Assembly: GCF_900105125.1 (NCBI RefSeq)
Contig: NZ_LT629750.1
Location: forward strand, 2,852,001 to 2,916,000
Origin: Bradyrhizobium canariense
GTDB taxonomy: Bacteria; Pseudomonadota; Alphaproteobacteria; Rhizobiales; Xanthobacteraceae
DNA length: 64,000 bases
Reading direction: 5' to 3'
Part shown: in pieces, positions 16,162 to 24,888 of the stretch
How the letters are laid out: every line of letters starts with the position of its first letter
How positions within the stretch are numbered: the stretch's first letter is position 1
The notes under the pieces: model-generated
What the model was told of the DNA's origin: nothing
Seen by the model: the letters and a program-made list of their open reading frames with translations, nothing else
Database searches by the model: none
Translations under genes and position numbers: made by a program

Positions 16162-18351
16162 ATGAATCAAATGCTCAATCTGCCGGCGCTCAATCGTCGT
16201 GCCTTTGTCGTCGGCGCCGCCGCTGTCGGCAGTGGCCTCGCCCTTGGCTTCGATATTCCTTTTGGCGGTCCCGAGGCCGTGCGTGCCGCCGAAATCCCGC
16301 CGGAGGTCAATGCCTGGGTGGTGATCCGGCCTGACGACACCGTCGTAATCCGGATCGCGCGTTCGGAAATGGGCCAGGGCACGCTCACCGGCCTCGCCCA
16401 GCTCGTTGCTGAAGAACTCGAATGCGACTGGTCGAAGGTCACGACCGAATATCCGACGCCGGGTCAGAGCGTTGCCCGCAAGCGGGTGTGGGGCGATTTT
16501 TCCACCGGCGGCAGCCGTGGAATCAGAACGTCGCATGAGTATGTGCGCAAGGGTGGCGCAACCGCCCGCCTGATGCTGATTCAGGCGGCGGCGAATGAGT
16601 GGAAGGTGCCGGCGTCGGAATGCACCGCCGCCAACAGCATCATTACGCATACGCCGTCGGGGCGCACGACGAGCTTCGGCAAGGTGGCCGAAGCCGCCGC
16701 CAAGGTCGAGCCGCCGACCGACGTCAAGCTGAAGGATCCCAAGGATTGGAAAATCGCCGGCAAGGGCCTCAAGCGGCTCGATACCGTCGACAAGACCACC
16801 GGCAAGATGATCTACGGCATCGACCTCAAGCTCCCGGGAATGCTCAACGCTGCGGTCAAGGCTTGCCCGGTATTCGGCGGCAAGCTGAAAAGCTTCGACG
16901 AAGCCAAAGCGATGGGCATGAAAGGCGTCAAGAAGGTGGTGCGGGTCAACGACAATGCCGTCGCCGTCGTCGCCGACACCTGGTGGCACGCCAAGAGCGC
17001 GCTCGAGGCCATGCCGATCGTTTGGGATGAAGGCGAGAACGCCAGGGTCACCAGCGCGACAATCGCAAAATGGCTCGATGAAGGTCTTGATGATGCCCAG
17101 CCGGCCTTTATCGGCAACCAGAATGGCGATGCCAAAGCTGCCCTTGCAGGCGCCGCCAGGAAAGTCGAGGCGGTATATAACTATCCCTACCAGAACCACG
17201 CCGCGATGGAGCCGCTGAATGCCACGGCTTTATATACGGCGGATAAATGCGAGGTCTGGTGCGGGACGCAAAACGGCGAGGCCGCTTTCGCCGCGACACT
17301 GGAAGTCTCCGGGTTGCCGGCCGACAAATGCGACGTGCACAAGATCATGCTCGGCGGCGGCTTCGGCCGCCGCGGCCAGACCGACTATGTCCGGCAGGCG
17401 GTTGCCATCGCCAAGCAGATGCCGGGCACGCCGATCAAACTGCTGTGGTCGCGCGAAGAGGACATGCAGCACGGCACCTATCATCCGATCACGCATTGCA
17501 AATTGACCGGCGCTTTCGATGCCGACAACAATCTGACGGCGCTGCATCTGCGCTTATCAGGGCAATCGATCCTGTTCAGCCTGCGACCCGAGGCGCTGGT
17601 CAACGGCATGGATCCGGCCGCATTCCAGGGGCTGGCCGCGAGCGGCGAGGCAGCAATCGGATATTCGGTCCCGAATCTCTTGATCGAACACGCCATGCGC
17701 AATCCGCACGTCCCGCCGGGCTTCTGGCGTGGCGTGAATGTCAATCATAACGCGATCTACCTCGAATGCTTCATGGATGAGCTTGCCCACGCGGCCGGCC
17801 AGGACGCGGTCGAGTTCCGCCGCAAGCTGATGACAAAGCATCCGAAGAACCTTGCCGTGCTCAATGCCGTTGCCGAAAAAATCGGCTGGGGCACACCTGC
17901 GCCGCAGGGTGTCTATCGCGGCATCGCGCAGCACATGGGCTATGGCAGCTACGTCGCAGCGGCAGCCGAGATATCCGTGAGCGACGGCAACAAGATCAAG
18001 GTGCATCGTATCGTTGCCGCCACCGATCCCGGCTACGCGGTCAATCCCGCGCAGATCGAACGGCAAATCGCCGGTTCGTTCGTCTACGGCCTGACCGGGC
18101 TGATCTATGGCGGCTGCACCGTCAAGGACGGCTATATCGAGCAGACCAACTTCGACACTTACAACTCGATGCGGATCAATGAAATGCCGAAGGTGGAATC
18201 GATCGTGATGCCGAGCGGAGGTTTCTGGGGCGGCGTCGGCGAGCCGACGATCTGCGTCGCGGCGCCTGCGGTGCTGAACGCCTATTTCGCGGCAACGGGC
18301 AAGCGGCTTCGCTCGGTGCCGCTGCGGGATCAGAACATCAGCTTCGCCTGA
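16162..18351 (+). CDS. Molybdopterin-binding large subunit of IorAB-type oxidoreductase
   Basis: A 729-residue protein of the xanthine oxidase superfamily, isoquinoline 1-oxidoreductase beta-subunit type. A twin-arginine export signal is visible (NRRAFVVGAAAVGSGLALGF, residues 11-30), so the folded enzyme is periplasmic. Cofactor motifs include GGGFGRRGQTDYVRQAV, FWRGVNVNHNAIYLECFMDE and, near the C-terminus, GGVGEP with the catalytic glutamate. Such enzymes hydroxylate N-heterocycles or oxidise aldehydes. Its placement ahead of soxF-X-Y-Z-A suggests electron delivery into the periplasmic cytochromes, but the substrate is not known. Confidence 0.92.
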   Translation: MNQMLNLPALNRRAFVVGAAAVGSGLALGFDIPFGGPEAVRAAEIPPEVNAWVVIRPDDTVVIRIARSEMGQGTLTGLAQLVAEELECDWSKVTTEYPTPGQSVARKRVWGDFSTGGSRGIRTSHEYVRKGGATARLMLIQAAANEWKVPASECTAANSIITHTPSGRTTSFGKVAEAAAKVEPPTDVKLKDPKDWKIAGKGLKRLDTVDKTTGKMIYGIDLKLPGMLNAAVKACPVFGGKLKSFDEAKAMGMKGVKKVVRVNDNAVAVVADTWWHAKSALEAMPIVWDEGENARVTSATIAKWLDEGLDDAQPAFIGNQNGDAKAALAGAARKVEAVYNYPYQNHAAMEPLNATALYTADKCEVWCGTQNGEAAFAATLEVSGLPADKCDVHKIMLGGGFGRRGQTDYVRQAVAIAKQMPGTPIKLLWSREEDMQHGTYHPITHCKLTGAFDADNNLTALHLRLSGQSILFSLRPEALVNGMDPAAFQGLAASGEAAIGYSVPNLLIEHAMRNPHVPPGFWRGVNVNHNAIYLECFMDELAHAAGQDAVEFRRKLMTKHPKNLAVLNAVAEKIGWGTPAPQGVYRGIAQHMGYGSYVAAAAEISVSDGNKIKVHRIVAATDPGYAVNPAQIERQIAGSFVYGLTGLIYGGCTVKDGYIEQTNFDTYNSMRINEMPKVESIVMPSGGFWGGVGEPTICVAAPAVLNAYFAATGKRLRSVPLRDQNISFA

Positions 18352-18404
18352 TTAAACCGGAGCGGCGGTCCTTGCGGCCGCCGCTCATCCACCGGATCGT
18401 GCTG

Positions 18405-19682
18405 ATGGACGCACAGCGCCTGAAGACGCGGCGAGACGTCGTCCGTGGTATGGCGGCGGCCGCCGCAGCCCTGACATTGCCCGCTCCGTTGCTGGCGCAG
18501 TCCGCGGCGCGTGTCGTCGTGATCGGCGGCGGTTTTGGCGGCGCAAGCTGCGCACGGGCGCTGCGGCGGATCGATCCGAAATTGCAGATCACGCTGATCG
18601 AGCCAAACCGGACCTTCACCGCGTGTCCGTTCAGCAACGAGGTGATCGCGGGATTGCGCGAATTGGACGCCCAGCAATTCACCTATGACAGGATCGCCGC
18701 TGAGGGCGTCGCCGTCATGGCTCAGGCGGCGACGAAAATCGATCCGCACACGCACACCGTTGGGCTGGCTGATGGCACTTCGCTTGCCTACGACCGTCTG
18801 GTGCTGTCGCCCGGCATCGATCTGCGCTTTGACGCCCTGCCCGGCTATGACGAGACAGCAGCCGCCAAGATGCCTCATGCCTGGAAGGCGGGAGAACAGA
18901 CGGCGTTGCTGCGCCGGCAGCTCGAAGCCATGGAAGATGGCGGCCTTGTCGTGCTTGCGGTTCCCGCGAGCCCGTCACGATGTCCGCCGGCGCCTTACGA
19001 ACGCGCCAGCCTGATGGCGCATTATCTGAAAACCAGGAAGCCGCGCTCCAAGGTCATGCTGCTCGATGCCAAGGATGTCTTTCCCCAGCAGCGGCTGTTC
19101 GAGAATGCCTGGAAGGAGCTTTACCCGGGGATGATCGAGCGGATATCGCTGTCGCAGGGCGGCCGGGTCGTGTCGGTCGATCCTTCGACCAATACGGTCG
19201 TCACGGATTTCGGCAATTATACCGCTGATGTCGCCAACGTCATTCCGCCGCAAAAGGCCGGCCACATCGCCGAGATCGCAGGCGCCGTCGACAATACCGG
19301 CTGGTGCCCGATCGATCCGGTGACGTTCGCCTCGAAGCTCGTGCCGGACATTCATGTCATTGGCGACGCCTGTATTGCCGGCAGCATCCCCAAATCAGCA
19401 TCGGCCGCCAACGCCGAGGCCAAGGCCTGTGCGGCGGCCATCGTCAATCTGATGTCGGGAAAATCGCCCGAAATCCCCCGGCTCAATGGCGCCTGCTATA
19501 ATACGGTCGCCCCCGGTTACGCGTTTTCCCTGTCAGGGGTTTATCAGCCGAAGGACGGCCAGTTCGCCGAGCTCGAAGGCAACATCACCAGCCCCATCGA
19601 CGCGCCGCGCGAAGTCCGCCAACACGAAGCGACGATTGCGGAAGCCTGGTTCAAAACGATCACGGTGGACACGTTTGGTTAG
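18405..19682 (+). CDS. SoxF/FccB-like FAD-dependent sulfide dehydrogenase flavoprotein
   Basis: A 425-residue flavoprotein of the flavocytochrome c sulfide dehydrogenase family. A twin-arginine signal (TRRDVVRGM, then an alanine-rich core) is followed by the FAD loop VVIGGGFGGASCA, CPFSNEVIAG (C74), RCPPAPYER (C193), GDACIAGSIPKSASAANAEA and GACYNTVAPGYAFS (C364). C193 and C364 correspond to the redox-active cysteine pair of FccB. It normally works with a small cytochrome c (FccA or SoxE), not present here; the adjacent SoxX cytochrome is not its usual partner. The ATG at 18405 is preferred, though a TTG at 18372 with GGAGCGG before it is possible. Confidence 0.88.
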   Translation: MDAQRLKTRRDVVRGMAAAAAALTLPAPLLAQSAARVVVIGGGFGGASCARALRRIDPKLQITLIEPNRTFTACPFSNEVIAGLRELDAQQFTYDRIAAEGVAVMAQAATKIDPHTHTVGLADGTSLAYDRLVLSPGIDLRFDALPGYDETAAAKMPHAWKAGEQTALLRRQLEAMEDGGLVVLAVPASPSRCPPAPYERASLMAHYLKTRKPRSKVMLLDAKDVFPQQRLFENAWKELYPGMIERISLSQGGRVVSVDPSTNTVVTDFGNYTADVANVIPPQKAGHIAEIAGAVDNTGWCPIDPVTFASKLVPDIHVIGDACIAGSIPKSASAANAEAKACAAAIVNLMSGKSPEIPRLNGACYNTVAPGYAFSLSGVYQPKDGQFAELEGNITSPIDAPREVRQHEATIAEAWFKTITVDTFG

Positions 19683-20133
19683 GACAGCAGTTTTTTCAGC
19701 GGCCATGTGGCTCGCCGCGTCGGTGTCCGCCCTGCCCTGCGCGGCCGATGCCCAGGCCTTGCGCGGCTATGACGTCGTGGGAGACGCCATTCCGGACTCG
19801 CTGACCGGTGCGCCGGGCGATCCGGTACGCGGGCGTGCACTGATCGTTGATCGCAGCAGCACTTGCATCCTGTGTCACAGCGGCCCATTTCCCGAGCAGA
19901 ATTTCCAGGGCGATCTTGCGCCAAATCTGGCCGGTGCAGGCAGCCGCTGGTCGGAGGGACAGCTTCGGCTCCGGCTCGTTGACGCGGCGCGCTTCAATGC
20001 CGCAACGATCATGCCGTCCTTCTACCGCGTGGACGGGCTCGATCGCGTCGGCCCGGCATGGCGCGGCAAGCCTATGCTGTCGGCCGAGCAGATCGAAGAT
20101 ATCGTGGCCTATCTCGGGACATTGCGTGATTAG
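19675..20133 (+). CDS. soxX: SoxX, monoheme cytochrome c of the SoxAX complex
   Basis: A 152-residue periplasmic cytochrome with a signal peptide (about residues 1-28) and one heme site C64-I-L-C67-H68. The following GDLAPNLAGAG and the C-terminal MLSAEQIEDIVAYLGTL match SoxX, including a methionine-rich stretch for the distal ligand. SoxX pairs with SoxA to attach reduced sulfur to SoxY. The start is taken as a TTG at 19675 that overlaps the soxF stop by eight bases; the first in-frame ATG (19705) would cut the signal peptide. Confidence 0.85.
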   Translation: MVRTAVFSAAMWLAASVSALPCAADAQALRGYDVVGDAIPDSLTGAPGDPVRGRALIVDRSSTCILCHSGPFPEQNFQGDLAPNLAGAGSRWSEGQLRLRLVDAARFNAATIMPSFYRVDGLDRVGPAWRGKPMLSAEQIEDIVAYLGTLRD

Positions 20134-20152
20134 GATGATGGAAGAAGAAGCG

Positions 20153-20632
20153 ATGCAGGAGCCGAACGCCTCAACCCGCCGTCAGTTCCTCGGCCTTGCC
20201 GGCGGCGCGGCCGTGCTTGGCGCCGTCCCCATCGTGACGATCAGACCGGCGGACGCGACACCTGCGATGCTCGCGAGCGCCATGCGGAACGTTACCGGAG
20301 AGGCCGTGGTGAAGACCGGCAGGGTCAAGCTCGACATTCCACCACTGGTCGAGAACGGCAACACCGTGCCCATGACCGTAAGCGTCCTGAGCCCGATGAC
20401 TCCCGATGATTACGTCAAAAGCATTCACGTCTTCAACGAAAAGAACCCCCAGCCGAATATCGGCAATTTCTATCTCGGCCCGCGCGCCGGCCGGGCCCAG
20501 ATCGCAACCCGCATCCGTCTTGCCGACAGCCAGAAGATCGTCGCCATCGCGCGGCTGTCGGACGACTCGTTCTGGTCGGCAAGCATCGACGTCGTGGTGA
20601 CGCTGGCTGCCTGCACCGAGGAGGTGATCTGA
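20153..20632 (+). CDS. soxY: SoxY-like sulfur carrier protein without the GGCGG arm
   Basis: A 159-residue exported protein. A twin-arginine signal is present (STRRQFLGLAGGAAVLG). The body matches SoxY (PMTVSVLSPMTPDDYVKSIH, then ATRIRLADSQKIVAIARLSD). In thiosulfate-oxidising SoxY the chain ends in a flexible GGCGG whose cysteine carries the sulfur. Here it ends VVVTLAACTEEVI: cysteine C154 is kept, but all the glycines are gone and five residues follow it. The sequence reads cleanly to a TGA that overlaps the soxZ ATG, so this is not an obvious frameshift. Function as a carrier is plausible but not canonical. Confidence 0.85.
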   Translation: MQEPNASTRRQFLGLAGGAAVLGAVPIVTIRPADATPAMLASAMRNVTGEAVVKTGRVKLDIPPLVENGNTVPMTVSVLSPMTPDDYVKSIHVFNEKNPQPNIGNFYLGPRAGRAQIATRIRLADSQKIVAIARLSDDSFWSASIDVVVTLAACTEEVI

Positions 20633-20952
20633 TGGCATCGGCCCTGATCAACGTTCCGGCCAAAGCCAAACGCGGCGACATCATCGAGATCAAGACGCTG
20701 ATGTCGCATATCATGGAGACCGGCTATCGCCGCACCGCGACCGGTGAAGTTATTCCGCGCGATATCATCACGAGCTTTAGCTGCCGTTACAACGGCGTCG
20801 AGATTTTTCGCGCCGATCTGTTTCCGGCGATTGCAGCCAACCCGTTCATCAGCTTCCTCACGGTCGCGACCGAGAGCGGTAAATTCGATTTCGACTGGAT
20901 CGGCGACAAAGGTTTCACCGAAACCGCGTCGGCATCCATCATCGTCGAATGA
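20632..20952 (+). CDS. soxZ: SoxZ, partner of the SoxYZ carrier
   Basis: A 106-residue immunoglobulin-like protein with no signal peptide, typical for SoxZ, which is exported bound to SoxY. Recognisable segments are ALINVPAKAKRGDIIEIKTL and HIMETGYRR near the start and FDFDWIGDKGFTETASASI at the end. Its ATG shares one base with the soxY stop, and a strong GAGGAGG ribosome site lies inside the last codons of soxY. That may partly explain the unusual Glu-Glu-Val tail of SoxY. Confidence 0.93.
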   Translation: MASALINVPAKAKRGDIIEIKTLMSHIMETGYRRTATGEVIPRDIITSFSCRYNGVEIFRADLFPAIAANPFISFLTVATESGKFDFDWIGDKGFTETASASIIVE

Positions 20953-21731
20953 GATCGATCTGCGCGATAGCGGCGCTGCTGATCGCGGCGGCCGCCGCCG
21001 CTCCCCTCCTCGGCACCGAAATCCCGCCAGCGCAACGCCGGTCCGGCTACAGCTTCATGACGCCGGACACCCAGGCCATGCAGAACGACGACACCGCCAA
21101 TCCCGGCATGCTCTGGGTGCTGGACGGCGAAGCGTTGTGGAATGCAAAGGCCGGCGCGGCGGGCAAGGCCTGCTCCGATTGCCATGGCAACGCGCATGCA
21201 AGCATGAAGGACGTCGCGGCACACTATCCGGCCTTCGATCCGGCGCTTGGACGTCCCGTTAATCTGGAACAGCGCATCAATCTATGCCGCGCCAACCATC
21301 AACAGGCGACACCGCTTGCCTATGAGAGCCGCGACCTGCTTGCGCTCACCGCGTTCGTCGCGCAGCAATCGCGCGGCGTTCCCATTGCCTCTGAAATCGA
21401 TCCGCAGCTCGCACCCTTCGTCGCCAAGGGACGCGAGCTATTCATGCATCGCCAGGGCCAGCTCAATCTGGCCTGCGCCAATTGCCACGACGATAATTGG
21501 GAGAAGCACCTCGCGGGCTCGGCCATCACGCAAGGCCAGCCGACCGGCTATCCGCTATACCGGCTGGAGTGGCAATCGCTGGGTTCGCTGCAGCGACGGC
21601 TGCGCAACTGCATGATCGGCACGCGCGCGCAGCCTTATGATTACGGCGCGCCGGAACTGGTCGAACTCGAGCTCTATCTGATGTCTCGCGCCCAGGGCAT
21701 GCCGATCGAGACCCCGGCGGTGCGACCGTAG
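20949..21731 (+). CDS. soxA: SoxA, diheme cytochrome c of the SoxAX complex
   Basis: A 260-residue exported cytochrome with a signal peptide (about residues 1-22) and two heme sites, C75-S-D-C78-H79 and C176-A-N-C179-H180. The active-site cysteine is C221 in RLRNCMIGTRAQPYDYG, the place where SoxA carries the cysteine persulfide heme ligand. With SoxX it would conjugate thiosulfate or a related sulfur species to SoxY. The gene overlaps soxZ by four bases and is the last of the run. No soxB, soxC or soxD follows; the next gene is a class II aldolase. Confidence 0.93.
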   Translation: MRSICAIAALLIAAAAAAPLLGTEIPPAQRRSGYSFMTPDTQAMQNDDTANPGMLWVLDGEALWNAKAGAAGKACSDCHGNAHASMKDVAAHYPAFDPALGRPVNLEQRINLCRANHQQATPLAYESRDLLALTAFVAQQSRGVPIASEIDPQLAPFVAKGRELFMHRQGQLNLACANCHDDNWEKHLAGSAITQGQPTGYPLYRLEWQSLGSLQRRLRNCMIGTRAQPYDYGAPELVELELYLMSRAQGMPIETPAVRP

Positions 21732-21944
21732 GGCGCCGCGGCCGGACTTTCGACTTCTGCCGACAGGTTTTTTACCGGATTTTGACCTCCGAAAAGCCCT
21801 GCCGCAGCGCACCGGCGATGGCTGCGTTGCAATGATGGCGGCTTGACCCATCTTGCGGCGCAACAGGGGTTGCCGCTATCGTGACGACCAGCCGATCAAG
21901 CACTTTTCGGAAATCAGAAAATAAAACCGTTTCGGAGCAGCGCC

Positions 21945-22739
21945 ATGACCCCTCCCGTGAGTTCTCCTGCCATCAAAGTCGTCAAATCGGTCCGTGAACA
22001 GGTGAGCCCCGAGGAATGGCAGACCCGCGTCGATCTCGCCGCCTGCTACCGTCTCACCGCGATGTACGGCATGACCGAGATGATCGCCAACCACATCTCA
22101 TGCCGCGTGCCGGGATCGCACGATCATTTCCTGATCAACCCTTACGGGATGCTTTACGAAGAAATCGATGCTTCCTGCCTGATCAAGATCGACGTCGACG
22201 GCAACACCCTGTTCAACGCCTCGGACTACGGCGTCAACGCCGCGGGCTTCGTCATTCATAGCGCCATTCACATGGCAAGGCGCGACGTCGACTGCGTCGC
22301 GCATACCCATACGCCGGCCGGCATGGCGGTCTCGGCGATGGAGTGTGGATTGCTGCCGCTGGCGCAGACCTCGATGCGGTTTCTCCACATCGCCTACCAC
22401 GACTTTGAAGGCATCGCCGACGATGTCGGTGAGCGTGAGCGGCTGGTGGCCGACCTCGGCGATCACGAAGCGATGGTGTTACGTAACCACGGACTGCTGG
22501 TCGTCGGACGGACCATTCCTGCGGCGTTCAACCTGCTCTATCGCATGGAGCGCGCCTGCGAGGTGCAGGTCATGGCGCTGTCCTGCAACACCAAGCTGGT
22601 CTATCCGCCACAGGACATCCTGGAAGCCACCTTCGACAAGGTGAAGCCGCGCCCGAACCTGCCGAACCGCAATGGCGATCTGGCGTGGCCGGCGCTGCTG
22701 CGGAAGCTCGACCGGGTCGACAGCTCGTATCGGAATTAG
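21945..22739 (+). CDS. Class II aldolase/adducin family protein
   Basis: A 264-residue protein of the zinc-dependent fuculose-phosphate aldolase/adducin fold. Probable metal ligands are the histidines in VDCVAHTHTPAGMAVSAM, with a third histidine in LRNHGLLVVG. Members cleave sugar phosphates or decarboxylate or isomerise hydroxy acids. The gene is alone on its strand, 213 bases after soxA and followed by an interval with little coding character. Nothing nearby identifies the substrate. Confidence 0.88.
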   Translation: MTPPVSSPAIKVVKSVREQVSPEEWQTRVDLAACYRLTAMYGMTEMIANHISCRVPGSHDHFLINPYGMLYEEIDASCLIKIDVDGNTLFNASDYGVNAAGFVIHSAIHMARRDVDCVAHTHTPAGMAVSAMECGLLPLAQTSMRFLHIAYHDFEGIADDVGERERLVADLGDHEAMVLRNHGLLVVGRTIPAAFNLLYRMERACEVQVMALSCNTKLVYPPQDILEATFDKVKPRPNLPNRNGDLAWPALLRKLDRVDSSYRN

Positions 22740-22864
22740 AGCATACCAAACATGCCGATGGCACGTTCAGTGCCCGCTGATACCCAAAACGCGGACACTT
22801 TCACGACGTGCGGCATGTCGGCCTTGCGCCAATCCGGACATACCCTGGCTTGGCCCCAATCCGA

Positions 22865-23884
22865 TTAGTTCAGGATGAATAGACCAAGCGCGGCGCGAAC
22901 ATCCCGCAAAGTGGCATCTGTTATCTCACGCGCTTCCGCAGTGCCGCGCTTGATGACTTGCAGCACATAGCCGGGATCACGAGCGAGCGCGCGGCGACGA
23001 TCTCGGATTGGCGCGAGAACTGCCTGCAGCACGTCATCCAGGCGTTTCTTCACAATGCTGTCGCCCAAACCGCCGCGGACATAGCGTGCCTTCAAATCCT
23101 CAACCGCAATGTGACCATCGTCGAACGCATCCAGGTACGTGAAGACCACGTTGCCTTCGACGCGACCCGGGTCGGATGCCCTTAGATGGTTTGGATCCGT
23201 GAACATACGCCGGACGGCCTCACGTATTTCATCGGCCGTGGCTGACAGCGGAATGGCATTACCCTGCGACTTGCTCATTTTGGCTTTACCGTCGATGCCG
23301 GGAAGGCGTCCGACGCGAGGAATAAGCGCGCGGGCTTCGGGCAACACGTCAACACCAGCCTGGCGATTGATGCGGCGAACGACCTCGTTGGTTTGCTCGA
23401 TCAATGGAGCTTGATCTTCTCCGACCGGGACAATCGTTGCTTTGAAGCCGGTGATGTCGGCGGCCTGGGCAACGGGATAGCAGAGAAAGCCTGCAGGAAT
23501 ATCTCTGCCAAAACCTCGTGCCTGGATTTCGTCTTTGATGGTTGGGTTGCGCTCAAGCCGCGCCACCGTGACAAAGTTCATGTACAGCAGGGTCAAATCG
23601 GCAAGTGCCGGAAGATGCGATTGAAGACAGATCGTGGTCAGGTTCGGATCGATCCCGACAGCCAGGTAGTCTGTCGCGATCTCAAGGACATTGTCACGCA
23701 ATCGACCAGGATTGTGCGCGTTGTCCGTGAGTGCCTGGGCATCCGCCAGCAGCAGGTACTGCTGGTGCGTCGTCTGAAGGGTGACGCGGTTCTTCAACGA
23801 ACCGACGTAATGCCCCAGGTGCAATGGGCCGGTGGTTCTGTCGCCGGTCAAGATAACAGGGAGGGTGGCTGACGAATGTTGCAT
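22865..23884 (-). CDS. trpS: Tryptophan--tRNA ligase, probable second-type copy
   Basis: A 339-residue class I synthetase that charges tRNA-Trp. The HIGH-type motif is H22-L-G-H25 within TTGPLHLGHYVGSLKN, and the KMSKS motif is at residues 202-206. The opening GDRTTGPLHLGHYVGS differs from the GVQPTGNLHLGNYLGA form I associate with the main alphaproteobacterial enzyme, so this may be an extra, acquired copy. That is from memory and unchecked. GGAGAAC upstream supports the start at 23884. Base composition is lower in GC than neighbours (about 53% in one 60-base sample, against about 65% in a sample from 41.4 kb). The flanks look eroded, again suggesting transfer. Confidence 0.9.
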   Translation of the reverse strand: MQHSSATLPVILTGDRTTGPLHLGHYVGSLKNRVTLQTTHQQYLLLADAQALTDNAHNPGRLRDNVLEIATDYLAVGIDPNLTTICLQSHLPALADLTLLYMNFVTVARLERNPTIKDEIQARGFGRDIPAGFLCYPVAQAADITGFKATIVPVGEDQAPLIEQTNEVVRRINRQAGVDVLPEARALIPRVGRLPGIDGKAKMSKSQGNAIPLSATADEIREAVRRMFTDPNHLRASDPGRVEGNVVFTYLDAFDDGHIAVEDLKARYVRGGLGDSIVKKRLDDVLQAVLAPIRDRRRALARDPGYVLQVIKRGTAEAREITDATLRDVRAALGLFILN

Positions 23885-24247
23885 CGCGGTTCTCCAGATA
23901 GGAACCGCCGTTCGATCGGACTGTTGATGCAAGCAACCTCGCAAGCCGATGAACGGCGGCGACGGTTGGGTGAATGACAAAGCCGTGCCGCTCCTAAGTG
24001 GAGCGCCACCACAAGTTCGCAAACGTGATCACGACGACAGTCATACGGTCGATATTGACGAAACTTCCAAGGAAAGCAAGCTGGCTCGATGTCTCAAATG
24101 GGTTAAAGGCCACATCAGCGAGCGACCGGATCAAGTCTGCGTTGCCGCCAAGAACGGACTTCGGCCAGGACAGGCACAAGGTCCGAAAAGTGCCATGAAC
24201 GGTCATAGAGCCGAGCTAAACTGGACCGCCGATTTTGCCACTCAGCA
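23885..24247. other. Low-coding interval upstream of trpS
   Basis: About 360 bases without a convincing gene. Short frames of 60-106 codons cross it on both strands, but none has a ribosome site plus recognisable protein features. The composition resembles eroded intergenic debris. I found no clear T-box, terminator hairpin or tryptophan-rich leader peptide before trpS, but a weak one could be missed by eye. The 125 bases after trpS (22740-22864) look similar. Confidence 0.4.
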
Positions 24248-24631
24248 TCAAGGGTTCTCGAGACCCTGAGGCAGACTAATCCAGAGCACTGTCTGTTCTT
24301 CCGGCGAATGTAGCGATTTGTGTCCCTTGCCATCCACGTCCTCAAACAAGACGAAGCTACCAGCCGGTACGCGCCTCTCATCTCCGTCACTTGTCTGGTA
24401 TTCTGCCGATCCATCCAGCCTCACTGTCAGTACGCGCTCCGGCACTGTATGCCAATCGACCTGTCGCGCACCCGCCGGAATGTGCGTGAAACGGATGCCT
24501 GACGCCGCGTACTTCGCCGACACTTCGAATGCAGCGGCATTGGGGTGAACCTGTCGAGAGGTTGTCGGAATTTCGACCTCATCGAAGTGGGACTCGCCGT
24601 CGGCTGTCGAGTAAACGCGCAGACACTTCAT
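24248..24631 (-). CDS. Cupin-fold hypothetical protein
   Basis: A 127-residue single-domain protein. Features are a beta-rich pattern with FTHIPAGARQVDWHTVPERVLTVRLDGSAEY, then RRVPAGSFVLFEDVDGKGHKS, which fits a small cupin barrel. The usual HxH metal residues are only partly present (DWHTVPE and KGHKS). The start at 24631 has a GGAACGGGGGG stretch upstream. It lies on the same strand as trpS, across the low-coding interval, so co-transcription is uncertain. The gap of about 255 bases behind it (24632-24888) holds nothing recognisable. Function unknown. Confidence 0.6.
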   Translation of the reverse strand: MKCLRVYSTADGESHFDEVEIPTTSRQVHPNAAAFEVSAKYAASGIRFTHIPAGARQVDWHTVPERVLTVRLDGSAEYQTSDGDERRVPAGSFVLFEDVDGKGHKSLHSPEEQTVLWISLPQGLENP

Positions 24632-24888
24632 CTTAGCCCCCCGTTCCTTGAGTTGCACTACACCACATTCCATGACCGCATAAGAAGCGTCTAGGTCCGC
24701 TCGGGGTCAACGGCTGACGCTACGCCGTGGAAAAGAGATGTTCGAATTATCCCGAAAGCGGATACGGGCTAGCTTGGAAGCGCGAGCTACGCGTTCATGT
24801 ATCCACGCCCGAATAAGCCAGAGATGAAAGACCTCGATCATCCGGTATCAGCCAGGGTTGCGCATGGGGTGACGAAACACCGGTTACG

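Noticed and set aside
16108..17199. A 363-codon minus-strand frame over the iorB-like gene.
   Set aside because: The plus-strand molybdopterin subunit is clearly the real gene; the antisense frame has no recognisable motif.
20153..20632. Frameshift in soxY removing a GGCGG end.
   Set aside because: Reading the last 35 bases in the other two frames gives no GGCGG, and the stop/start overlap with soxZ is intact.
23949..24269. Small frames on both strands upstream of trpS, considered as a leader peptide or small gene.
   Set aside because: No tryptophan-rich leader with a terminator hairpin, no ribosome site and no protein features.
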